From Thalassocella blandensis (GTDB taxonomy: Bacteria; Pseudomonadota; Gammaproteobacteria; Pseudomonadales; Cellvibrionaceae): a DNA stretch of 64,000 bases. The position numbers and the translations under genes are program-made. Under the pieces are notes generated by a model. The model worked only from the letters and a program-made list of their open reading frames with translations, had not been told where the DNA came from and did not search any database. The stretch spans positions 124,001 to 188,000 of the forward strand of contig CABFPG010000006.1 of the NCBI GenBank assembly GCA_902141825.1. The letters run 5' to 3'. Positions within the stretch are counted from its first letter, which is position 1. Every line of letters begins with the position of its first letter. Positions 37,477 to 45,402 of this stretch are shown piece by piece.

Positions 37477-37508
37477 TATTTATATAATTTAGCTAAATTA
37501 TATAAATA
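37477..37508. promoter_or_regulatory. 32-bp perfect palindrome, likely operator
   Basis: The 16-base arm TATTTATATAATTTAG is followed without spacer by its exact reverse complement, centred at 37492/37493 (AGCT). It lies between the TniQ-like pseudogene and the small regulator gene, overlapping the AT-rich promoter area of the latter. There is no T-tract after it, so operator rather than terminator is favoured. Confidence 0.7.
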
Positions 37509-37627
37509 AAACCCGATTTGCAAGGAGTAATTTATCAGCCCGACCTCAGGGAATGACACCACAAAAATAGTAGCAAATTTCAAATACAGTCTTACAGATA
37601 CCTATGGCCAACGTAGTGTTACCGCAA

Positions 37628-38944
37628 CTAATTAATTCTAAAGCCAATAAATTGCTTCAGGCCAACAAGATGCTTATCGTCACTCACCCCGTACTCAAGT
37701 TTCCCGCTCAGCATTGACAATATAAGCTGAACTATCGAATAACCTTGCCTCTGTACCCCTGCCATCGATAAGGTTGCTGAAAGCGTCTTCGATTTACGTG
37801 ACTTTTTCCGAAGCATCTGGACTAATTCCAGACATTGTGTCCGGTCAATCACCCAATCACGATTCAAACTATCTGGTTTTTGCAAGACATAGAAGATATT
37901 TGCTTCTAACAACTGCTTTAAGTGAAACCGAGTTAACTGGAGCTCTTTACAAGCTTCTACCATTGTCCAGTTACTAGAAACCATGTCTGCGTACGAGACC
38001 ACCTCTTCCCTCTGGTAGTGTGCTTTTCCTTTGAAGAGGACTACTGCCAGCCTTTTTGATATCACTAGCTTGCCAATTCTTTCCTGGCGACAAGAGAGGA
38101 TTTTTGCCGCTTCTTTTTTGGCAATATTAGATCTGCGTTCTAAAGATACATCAATACGCGAGTAGATCTGCGCGTTCAACGCACCAGTCCAATAAACTTC
38201 GACGTATCAATGAAACTCTGTTTTTATTCGCTGGATGCCTTTGTTATTGCCATCTCTATGCAGCTGCTCGGTTATATCTCTAAAATGCTTGTTTATTCCT
38301 GCCGGTCCGCGTTTGCTCATTGGCGTATCAATATACTGACTTAACATTTGATAGAAACTGTCGGGCCAATTTTTGAGTAACGACCACACATCGAACAGAA
38401 CCACTGCCAGTTCCAAGTTGGTATATTGCAATGGCTGAAATCGTTGGCCTTCCAATCGCAAATGATAGTGAGCGATGAAATACACCAACGACCATGCTAC
38501 TTTCAAATTCAACCCGTTTAATACTGAATTCACTGAATTAACAGAAGACTGAGATTTTATTAAGGCTTCAAAATGCCTCGATATTTCTAGCACCTTCTTT
38601 TGCGCCCTTCTGGCATCGCCTTTTGTGACTACCCTCTCTTCATCAATTGAGAGTATTGATCCCCGATACCAGCTTATACGAGCATCATGATTCGCGCTGG
38701 TGTCGATCAGCAATATGCTGTGCTTGGTGCACGCGATAACAGGAAGAAAACTCCAAGAATACTTACAATAACCGTCCTCCTCGATACAATATGGGCATAG
38801 TATGGGGTGTTTGACGAATATGTATCTTGTTTTAGATTTTTCCCACAAAGCCTGAGCGCTATACATTGACGAAAAATTGCTTATCCCTACGCCATGTATT
38901 TCCTCAGGCAACGCTAAGGTCATGGGTATTGGTTTGGTGGGCAC
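37628..38944 (-). pseudogene. tniQ: TniQ/TnsD-like transposon target-selection protein, interrupted by in-frame TGA
   Basis: A GTG start at 38944 (AAGAGAG upstream) opens 245 codons that end at a TGA (38207-38209). The same frame then continues without a break for about 193 codons to 37628. The first part has the TniQ zinc-binding pattern CPYC...IACTKH (residues about 50-75). The part after the stop begins with the W-x-G-x-L stretch usual in TniQ proteins (VYWTGALNAQIYSR) and has an HTH-like segment (SNWTMVEACKELQLTRFHLKQLL). One nonsense change in a 438-codon gene is the simplest reading. A TTG at 38179 could restart the second half. It lies next to the right end of element B. Confidence 0.75.
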
Positions 38945-39154
38945 AATATTCTCTCTTGTTATCGTTTTTTGCGTTAAGAAAAAGCGTAAAAAATATATGC
39001 TAAATGCCAGACGCTAAATATACGTTAGCAAAGTAAAATATGGAGAATTAGATTTGTCGGTAGGAATGATATTATTCAGGCAGAATTGTGCAATAGGACG
39101 AAATGCATAATACGGATAAATACGAGGAAGGAAGCAAACGATTGTAATTGAGGC

Positions 39155-39233
39155 GTATGATGCTGAAACTTGAGAGCCAACAACCACTCCATGACCCTCA
39201 AGCTGAATTTATAAGTTTATGCTGAAAATTACA
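39155..39233 (-). repeat. Right terminal inverted repeat region of element B
   Basis: On the minus strand the terminus is TGTAATTTTCAGCATAAAC from 39233 inward, and a degenerate second copy, GTTTCAGCATCATAC, lies at 39169-39155. The terminus abuts the last five bases of parE (39234-39238), which include its TAG stop codon. Confidence 0.7.
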
Positions 39234-41135
39234 CTACTCCATCACTTCCGCCAAATCACCTTTTTCTTCCAACCAGGCTTTACGGTCTGAAGAACGTTTT
39301 TTCGCTAGCAGCATATCCATAATCTGGAATGTATCATCGCCGGAGTCGATGGTGAGTTGCACTAGGCGGCGGGTGTCTTTTGCCATGGTGGTTTCGCGCA
39401 ATTGCAGGGGGTTCATTTCACCCAGACCTTTAAAACGCTGTACGTTAACTTTGCCTTTTTTCTTTTCCGCTTGAATACGATCGAGTACGCCTTGTTTTTC
39501 CGAATCATCCAGGGCGTAGTAGACGTCTTGCCCAACATCAATACGATACAGTGGCGGCATGGCAACATACACGTGTCCGGCTTTTACCAGGCTTGGGAAA
39601 TGACGAACAAACAAGGCGCACAATAAGGTGGCAATATGTAAACCATCGGAGTCTGCATCCGCAAGAATACAGACTTTGTGGTAACGCAAACTTTCCAGGT
39701 TTTCAGCGCCCGGGTCTATCCCTAGCGCTACGGATATGTCATGTACTTCCTGTGACCCGAGCACTTCTGCGCTATCGACTTCCCAGGTATTTAGAATTTT
39801 TCCGCGCAGCGGCATGATGGCTTGATACTCTCGATCCCGTGCTTGTTTGGCAGAACCACCCGCTGAGTCACCTTCCACCAAAAACAGCTCACTCATGGAT
39901 GGATCACCGGAACTACAGTCAGCCAACTTGCCGGGTAGAGCCGGGCCTTGCGTTACTTTTTTACGGGCAATTTTTTTACTGGAGCGAACACGCTTTTGTG
40001 CATTGCTGATACAGTAATCGGCCAGCTTGTCACCTTCGCTGGTGTGTTGATTCAGCCATAAGCTGAAGGCATCTTTGGCCACGCCCGAGACGAAGGCGGC
40101 CGCTTCACGTGAGGATAAACGCTCTTTGGTTTGACCGGAAAACTGGGGATCGCGCAGTTTGGAAGACAACACGTAACAGCAGTTCGCCCAAATGTCCTCT
40201 GGCGCTAATTTCACCCCACGTGGGACAAGATTTCGAATTTCGCAGTATTCACGCATAGCTTCCATCAAGCCGGTCCGCAAACCATTAACATGTGTACCGC
40301 CCTGCGCCGTGGGAATCAAATTAACATAACTTTCCTGAATGGCTTCGCCACCTTCGGGTAGCCATTGAACCGCCCAGTCGGCCGCTTCAGTTTCGCCACT
40401 GAACACTCCTACAAAAGGCTCTGCAGGCAGCGTATCCCAGCCCTGGGTTGACGCAATTAGATAGTCTTTTAAGCCGTCTTCGAAATACCAGGTGTCAGTT
40501 TCTCCACTTTGCTCATCGGTGAAGATCACTTCCAGACCGGGACACAATACGGCTTTTGCACGCAGTACGTGGCGCAAACGCGTCACGGAAAATTTATTCG
40601 AATCGAAATACTTTGGATTGGGTAAGAATCTGACCGCGGTGCCAGTCGCGCGTTTACCACAGGTATCAATGACCGTGAGATCGCTGACTTTATCGCCATC
40701 CTGAAACCCAATGCGATAGACTTGCCCGTCGCGCTTAATCGTCACTTCCAGAACTTTAGAGAGCGCGTTAACCACCGACACGCCGACGCCATGCAGACCA
40801 CCGGAGAATTGATAGTTTTTACCGGAGAATTTTCCACCGGCATGCAGAGTTGAAAGGATTACTTCAACGCCAGGCTTGCCCTGCTCTGGGTGAATATCCA
40901 CAGGCATACCACGACCATCATCCGTCACAGTGACAGAATGATCTTTATGCAAGATCACTTCGATCTTTTTCGCATGTCCGGCCAGGGCCTCATCCACACT
41001 GTTGTCGATGACTTCCTGTGCCAAATGGTTGGGACGCGTAGTCTCAGTATACATGCCTGGACGTTTTTTAACCGGATCGAGACCGGTTAGGACTTCAATA
41101 TCTTCAGCGCTGTACTTATTCACGGTCTTGCTCAT
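39234..41135 (-). CDS. parE: DNA topoisomerase IV subunit B
   Basis: This full-length ParE is 633 aa. The GHKL ATPase motifs are EVIDNSVDEAL, VTDDGRGMPVDIH and GGLHGVGVSVVNALS; the TOPRIM motifs are FLVEGDSAGGSA, MPLRGKILN and LADADSDGLHI; the C-terminal core is RFKGLGEMNP. With ParC it decatenates daughter chromosomes. Its stop codon is contiguous with the terminus of element B, so the 3' end of parE appears to be the attachment site. In E. coli it follows yqiA directly; here yqiA lies about 10 kb upstream. Confidence 0.96.
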   Translation of the reverse strand: MSKTVNKYSAEDIEVLTGLDPVKKRPGMYTETTRPNHLAQEVIDNSVDEALAGHAKKIEVILHKDHSVTVTDDGRGMPVDIHPEQGKPGVEVILSTLHAGGKFSGKNYQFSGGLHGVGVSVVNALSKVLEVTIKRDGQVYRIGFQDGDKVSDLTVIDTCGKRATGTAVRFLPNPKYFDSNKFSVTRLRHVLRAKAVLCPGLEVIFTDEQSGETDTWYFEDGLKDYLIASTQGWDTLPAEPFVGVFSGETEAADWAVQWLPEGGEAIQESYVNLIPTAQGGTHVNGLRTGLMEAMREYCEIRNLVPRGVKLAPEDIWANCCYVLSSKLRDPQFSGQTKERLSSREAAAFVSGVAKDAFSLWLNQHTSEGDKLADYCISNAQKRVRSSKKIARKKVTQGPALPGKLADCSSGDPSMSELFLVEGDSAGGSAKQARDREYQAIMPLRGKILNTWEVDSAEVLGSQEVHDISVALGIDPGAENLESLRYHKVCILADADSDGLHIATLLCALFVRHFPSLVKAGHVYVAMPPLYRIDVGQDVYYALDDSEKQGVLDRIQAEKKKGKVNVQRFKGLGEMNPLQLRETTMAKDTRRLVQLTIDSGDDTFQIMDMLLAKKRSSDRKAWLEEKGDLAEVME

Positions 41136-41605
41136 GGGTTTGCTCGCGGTGCCTCATGTTGCTTTTGTACGTTCAATATCGGGCTTGTCTCGTGCTGTTT
41201 GGGGATGAAACCATCGAAGTATTTATTCACTTACTGTCCCCCCGGCCCCAGCAGTGGGCTGATCCATATTCATGGCGCTGAACTATACACAGCTACCGTA
41301 TAATTCGCGAGTGCATCTTGCGTCATGGATTTATTTTAGTCAAAGTCTGCGATGTTTTGCCGGTATCCCTTGCAGGAATTTAATTGTGCTAGCCATCCGC
41401 TCAACCTGCCCCTACTTTGCCCCTTGAACTCTCACCAGCCTCAGCGCGCGTGTTTTTCGCAAACTGTCGCATGAATTAAGTTTTTACGTATCCTCTGTAG
41501 ATTGGCACCAATGGTAAAGAATTTCGAGGTAAGCTATCCTCTCGGAGTTTTCAACATTAACTTTTGGCTGAATTTGAGGAAAGGCAGGCATAGGACGTCC
41601 ACACC
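41136..41605. other. 470-bp divergent intergenic region
   Basis: Separates parE (-) from the S33 peptidase (+) and must hold both promoters. No repeat, hairpin with T-tract or small gene was recognised. Confidence 0.5.
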
Positions 41606-43219
41606 ATGATGAGTAAAAATTCACGCGCGTATATATTTCGTTCACTGACATTTTTGGCGGGGTTGGCTGCAACATCCCTGACTACTTTTGCCACTGCATC
41701 TGCAGCAGAATCTCAGCAGACACTCACGCTTAAAAAGTGTGAGCGAGAAAAAGGGAAAGCATTCACGTTTGGTTCACAGTGCGGCCAGATCAGCATTGCT
41801 GAAGATCCGGCGAACCCAAATGGACGCATGATTGATATTAATGTACTGCGAATTCCCTCCATTCGCAAAAGCGAAAAAGCCCCGATCTTTTTCATTGCAG
41901 GCGGCCCCGGTCAGGCTTCTACAGACCTGGCGCCAATGATGCGTACAAATTTATCCAGTTTGTTAACTGAACATGATTTTGTCTTTGTCGATCAGCGCGG
42001 CACAGGGAAATCTCACCCATTGAATTGTGATATTGATGATAAAGGGTTTTTCAATATCGACCCTTCAGAATTTCAAGCGCAACATAAAAGCCAGCTGCAA
42101 AACTGTGTGAATCAGCTCGACGCAGATTTTCAGTTTTACACCACGCCTTATGCAGTGAAAGATCTGGAAGCTGTTCGTCAGGCCTTGGGTTACAACAACA
42201 TTAATATATGGGGAGGCTCTTACGGCACACGAGTGGTATTGGAATACCAACGCAGTTACCCGGAGATGATTGCCCATGCAGTATTGGATGGCGTTGCGCC
42301 AATCAGCATAGAGCTGCCCCGGCACGCTAATGCCGATGCCAGCCGCGCACTGGAAAAGGTTTTTGAGGCCTGTGCAAAAGATCCAGCCTGTCACCACGCC
42401 TTCGGCGATTTGACGTCGCGCTGGCTTACCCTGTTGGCGCAATTGCGTGAAAAGCCTGTAACCGTAGCCTTGCAACATCCTCGCACACTGGAAAAAGTGG
42501 ATGTATTTTTAAGTGATAAAACCTTGACGGCCCAGGTGCGTTTAAGCCTATACAATCGCGAAGCCTCTACACTATTACCGCTCGCTATCGACAAGGCATT
42601 AAAAGGGGATTTTTCGGTAATCAGCAGTTTCGTGTTCATCGGTTACGACAGCATGGTCGACTCGGTCAGCGAAGTTTTACATATGGCCGTGCTATGTAAT
42701 GAAGATCGCATCTACGCGCAGCATGCCACCCCCTTGAAACCCAGCCATGCGGCCCCTTTAATTACCGGCGTAGACAGTGATGAGTTTTTTGAGCTGTGCT
42801 CCATTTTCCCCACATTTGCCATGCCCCCTGATTATTTCACACCATTGAACAGCGAGGTTCCGAGCTTATTACTCTCTGGTGAATTTGATCCAGTAACACC
42901 ACCACTGTGGGGCGAACGCACGGCGGCACAAATAAAAAACAGCCAGCACATTGTCGCTCCCGGTGGCCACCATATTGTGACACCGCTTGGCTGTATTCCC
43001 GATTTGATCCAACAATTTTTTGAAGATAAAAGCCTGCCGCTGGATGCACAATGCGTGCAGGACATTAAAGCAAAACCCTTTTTTATCGACAGTGCCGGAC
43101 CCGCACTTAACATTCAGACAGATCCGCTCACAACACAGCAAGAGCCTGAACTATCGCAGAGCAAACCACAGGAAAGCGCACAACAGGTGAAGGAAAAGGA
43201 GATTGATCATCGTGATTGA
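41606..43219 (+). CDS. Exported alpha/beta-hydrolase, S33 aminopeptidase-like
   Basis: This 537-aa protein has a signal peptide (about 35 residues, ending ASAAES). The hydrolase core shows the oxyanion segment AGGPGQAS, VFVDQRGTGKSHPLNC, the nucleophile elbow IWGGSYGTRVVLEYQ and the C-terminal HIVAPGGHHIV histidine region, with FDPVTPP for the acid. This is the layout of proline iminopeptidase and tripeptidyl aminopeptidases. A Gln/Glu-rich tail follows. It overlaps the ABC ATPase start by eight bases, so the three genes 41606-45133 form an operon. The two ATGs at 41606 and 41609 are equivalent. Confidence 0.83.
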   Translation: MMSKNSRAYIFRSLTFLAGLAATSLTTFATASAAESQQTLTLKKCEREKGKAFTFGSQCGQISIAEDPANPNGRMIDINVLRIPSIRKSEKAPIFFIAGGPGQASTDLAPMMRTNLSSLLTEHDFVFVDQRGTGKSHPLNCDIDDKGFFNIDPSEFQAQHKSQLQNCVNQLDADFQFYTTPYAVKDLEAVRQALGYNNINIWGGSYGTRVVLEYQRSYPEMIAHAVLDGVAPISIELPRHANADASRALEKVFEACAKDPACHHAFGDLTSRWLTLLAQLREKPVTVALQHPRTLEKVDVFLSDKTLTAQVRLSLYNREASTLLPLAIDKALKGDFSVISSFVFIGYDSMVDSVSEVLHMAVLCNEDRIYAQHATPLKPSHAAPLITGVDSDEFFELCSIFPTFAMPPDYFTPLNSEVPSLLLSGEFDPVTPPLWGERTAAQIKNSQHIVAPGGHHIVTPLGCIPDLIQQFFEDKSLPLDAQCVQDIKAKPFFIDSAGPALNIQTDPLTTQQEPELSQSKPQESAQQVKEKEIDHRD

Positions 43220-43949
43220 AGTTAAACAGGTCAACAAAGTTTTTAATAAGGTCGTCGCCGTAAAGAATGTAAGCTTTAGTGCAGCGCGCGGTGAAATATT
43301 TGGCTTGCTCGGCCCCAACGGTGCAGGAAAAACCACAACCTTGCGCATGATTTATGGTTTGTGTAAACCCACCCAGGGCGAGCTACTGGTCGACGATCTC
43401 AATGTGGCAAACAACACGCAGCAAGTGCAAAAACGCATGGGCGTATTACCAGACGGTGGCAGTTTATATACGCGTTTAACTGCCAGAGAAAACATTCGTT
43501 ACTTTGGAGAAATGCAAGGCATGAGTCGCGCCGCAATGCGCAGCAGTATCGATAAGCTCTCCACCATTCTCGACATGGAATCCATCATTGATCGGCGCAC
43601 CGCGGGCTTCTCTCAAGGTGAACGGATGAAAGTTAAACTCGCCCGCGCACTGGTCCACAACCCGGATTACGTATTGCTGGACGAACCCACCAACGGTTTG
43701 GATGTACTCACTACACGTGCGGTGCGCGATTTGCTGGCAAATTTAAAAGCCGAAGGTAAGTGTGTAATTTTTTCCAGCCATTTAATGCATGAAGTGGCGA
43801 ACCTCTGTGACCGGGTGGCCATTGTTGCCCACGGCGAAGTCAGCATTCAAGGCAAACTCAACGAGGTCATGCAAAGTGCAAATACCGAGAATTTCGAAGA
43901 TGCCTTCGTCCACTATGCTTACGCTCGACCAGAGCAGCATGAAGCTTAG
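43212..43949 (+). CDS. ABC transporter ATPase (NatA/CcmA-type)
   Basis: I chose the GTG at 43212 (VIEVKQVNKVFNK), ten bases after AAGGAG; a TTG at 43203 is too close to that box. The protein is about 245 aa with Walker A GPNGAGKTT, signature FSQGERMK, Walker B YVLLDEPTNGLD and H-loop SSHLMHE. It overlaps the peptidase stop by eight bases and is followed 17 bp later by its permease. It resembles the NatA ATPase of NatAB sodium exporters; the substrate is inferred only from resemblance. Confidence 0.85.
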   Translation: MIEVKQVNKVFNKVVAVKNVSFSAARGEIFGLLGPNGAGKTTTLRMIYGLCKPTQGELLVDDLNVANNTQQVQKRMGVLPDGGSLYTRLTARENIRYFGEMQGMSRAAMRSSIDKLSTILDMESIIDRRTAGFSQGERMKVKLARALVHNPDYVLLDEPTNGLDVLTTRAVRDLLANLKAEGKCVIFSSHLMHEVANLCDRVAIVAHGEVSIQGKLNEVMQSANTENFEDAFVHYAYARPEQHEA

Positions 43950-43966
43950 AAAAGGGAATTGATACC

Positions 43967-45133
43967 ATGCTTAAACTGCTAAATGTAATAGCCAAAAAAG
44001 AAATTATCGACGCGCTGCGAGACAGCAAGTCACTGGCAAGCGCCCTTCTTATGCCAATGGTGACGGCTATCGCCTTGTTTGGTTCGATTAACCTTGCCGT
44101 GTCTCTGCAAACTCCGAGCGACAGCATAAAACTTCCCATCGCCGGCAGTAAAAACGCCCAACCGCTGATTGAACGCTTTGCTGAAGCCGGCATTGAAGTG
44201 GTGCCAGCGCCAGAGAACCCGGAACAAGCCATTATCGATCAGCAATGGGATGCGGTGGTGATTATCCCAGAGGATTTTGCCGATGAATTTCGTCAACAAA
44301 AGCCCGCCCAAATTGAATTGCTCTCGGATCATTCACGCACTGCAGCGATGAGCAAGATCATGAAGATCCGCGCTGTGATTGAACAGTGGTCGGCCGAAAT
44401 AGGAGCCTTGCGTTTAATTAATCGCAATGTCGACCCCACTATTTTCCGCGTGGTGCAAGTGCAAAACATTAACGTTACCAGTGATCAACGTGTGGCCCTG
44501 AAAATTATTGGGGGTTTGCCACTGGTCATTATGTTGACGGTATTCAGTGTAGGAATAGGTATGGCTTCCGATCTGGCCGCGGGGGAGAGAGAACGTCGCT
44601 CGCTGGAATCGCTATTAATTAATCCCATCACCCCTACTACCGCCTTTATAGGTAAAGCGCTGGCCACCTTTGCTGTTGCCTTTGTTATCAGCACTATCGG
44701 CATTGGTTTGCAGTTAATTGCGGTAAACCAAGCCCCGCTGGCTGAACTTGGTATACGACTCTCCATGGGGTTCGGCACTTTTATCCTGGTGATACTTCTG
44801 GTGTTACCTTCGTTAGTGCTGGCCACAGCGGTACAGTTGTTTGTTTCGTTTATCGCACGCTCGTTTAAAGATGCTCAAGCCTACAATGTTCTAGTGGTGA
44901 TGATCCCCATGGTGCCCGGCATGTTTCTCATGTTTAACTCCGGTGCTTCCGAGTTCTGGCAAATGCTCGTTCCTATTTTAGGCACTAGCGCTTTACTCAA
45001 TGATCTTCTTAGCGGGGAAACACCATCGCTGCTGTTTGTCCTGCTTGCCGGGCTGAGCGCCATCCTGGCGGCAGTAATATTCGGTCTGATGGGTATCTCC
45101 TTTTTGAAGCGCGAAAAAACCATCCTGCAATAA
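43967..45133 (+). CDS. ABC-2 type transporter permease (NatB-like)
   Basis: This 388-aa protein has one N-terminal membrane helix (about 22-42), a large extracytoplasmic domain (about 45-180), then five or six helices. The helix-capping motif SDLAAGERERRSLESLLINP is typical of NatB/ABC-2 permeases. It starts 17 bp after the ATPase gene. An 11-bp perfect hairpin lies at 45187-45220 beyond its stop. Confidence 0.85.
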   Translation: MLKLLNVIAKKEIIDALRDSKSLASALLMPMVTAIALFGSINLAVSLQTPSDSIKLPIAGSKNAQPLIERFAEAGIEVVPAPENPEQAIIDQQWDAVVIIPEDFADEFRQQKPAQIELLSDHSRTAAMSKIMKIRAVIEQWSAEIGALRLINRNVDPTIFRVVQVQNINVTSDQRVALKIIGGLPLVIMLTVFSVGIGMASDLAAGERERRSLESLLINPITPTTAFIGKALATFAVAFVISTIGIGLQLIAVNQAPLAELGIRLSMGFGTFILVILLVLPSLVLATAVQLFVSFIARSFKDAQAYNVLVVMIPMVPGMFLMFNSGASEFWQMLVPILGTSALLNDLLSGETPSLLFVLLAGLSAILAAVIFGLMGISFLKREKTILQ

Positions 45134-45186
45134 GCCGAGCCACTTTTGGCGCTGGTGCGAACACTGCCCTGGCGCCCTTTCAAATA

Positions 45187-45220
45187 GACGCTTTGCGCCC
45201 GGCAAAAACCGCAAAGCGTC
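45187..45220. terminator. Hairpin downstream of ABC permease (no T-tract)
   Basis: GACGCTTTGCG pairs perfectly with CGCAAAGCGTC across a 12-base loop. There is no T-run. It may be a Rho-assisted terminator or 3' stabiliser between the ABC operon and trpE-trpG. Confidence 0.5.
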
Positions 45221-45402
45221 CAGACCAAAGCTCACCTGAGTCCTACCCAGCAGACCTGTACAAAATATCAGCGCAAGCGAGCGCCGGATTGAAAAGGGAA
45301 TTATTTCAGGCTGTCCAGCATACTGCTCGGGAGTTCGTTGAATAGACTGGGGGAGTCCAGTATATTAGCCTCCGATTTCTAATAAGTAAGCAGTGTGAGC
45401 TC

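Larger units (their letters stand above)
28411..39233. mobile_element. Element B: Tn7/Tn402-like defence-cargo transposon with TGT...ACA ends
   Basis: The left end reads TGTCGTTTTCAGCATAAG inward from 28411; the right end, on the minus strand from 39233, reads TGTAATTTTCAGCATAAA. They share TGT, TTTTCAGCATAA and a TTATAA-type block. The left end repeats the motif at 28440 (attttcagtatatac), and the right end has a further degenerate copy at 39155-39169. The first 12 bases of the left end equal those of Tn402/class 1 integron IRi as I recall it. Inside are a TniQ-like gene at the right end and eight cargo genes, all on the minus strand. No DDE transposase or TnsC-type ATPase is present, so mobility would need help in trans. 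Confidence 0.75.

Noticed and set aside
41606-45133. Bacteriocin export/immunity operon
   Set aside because: The ABC pair is NatAB-like and the upstream gene is an S33 hydrolase; no precursor peptide or modification enzyme is present.
45300-45402. trp leader peptide/attenuator upstream of trpE-trpG
   Set aside because: No Trp-rich short frame is visible and the one small hairpin (45346-45361) has only a five-base stem.
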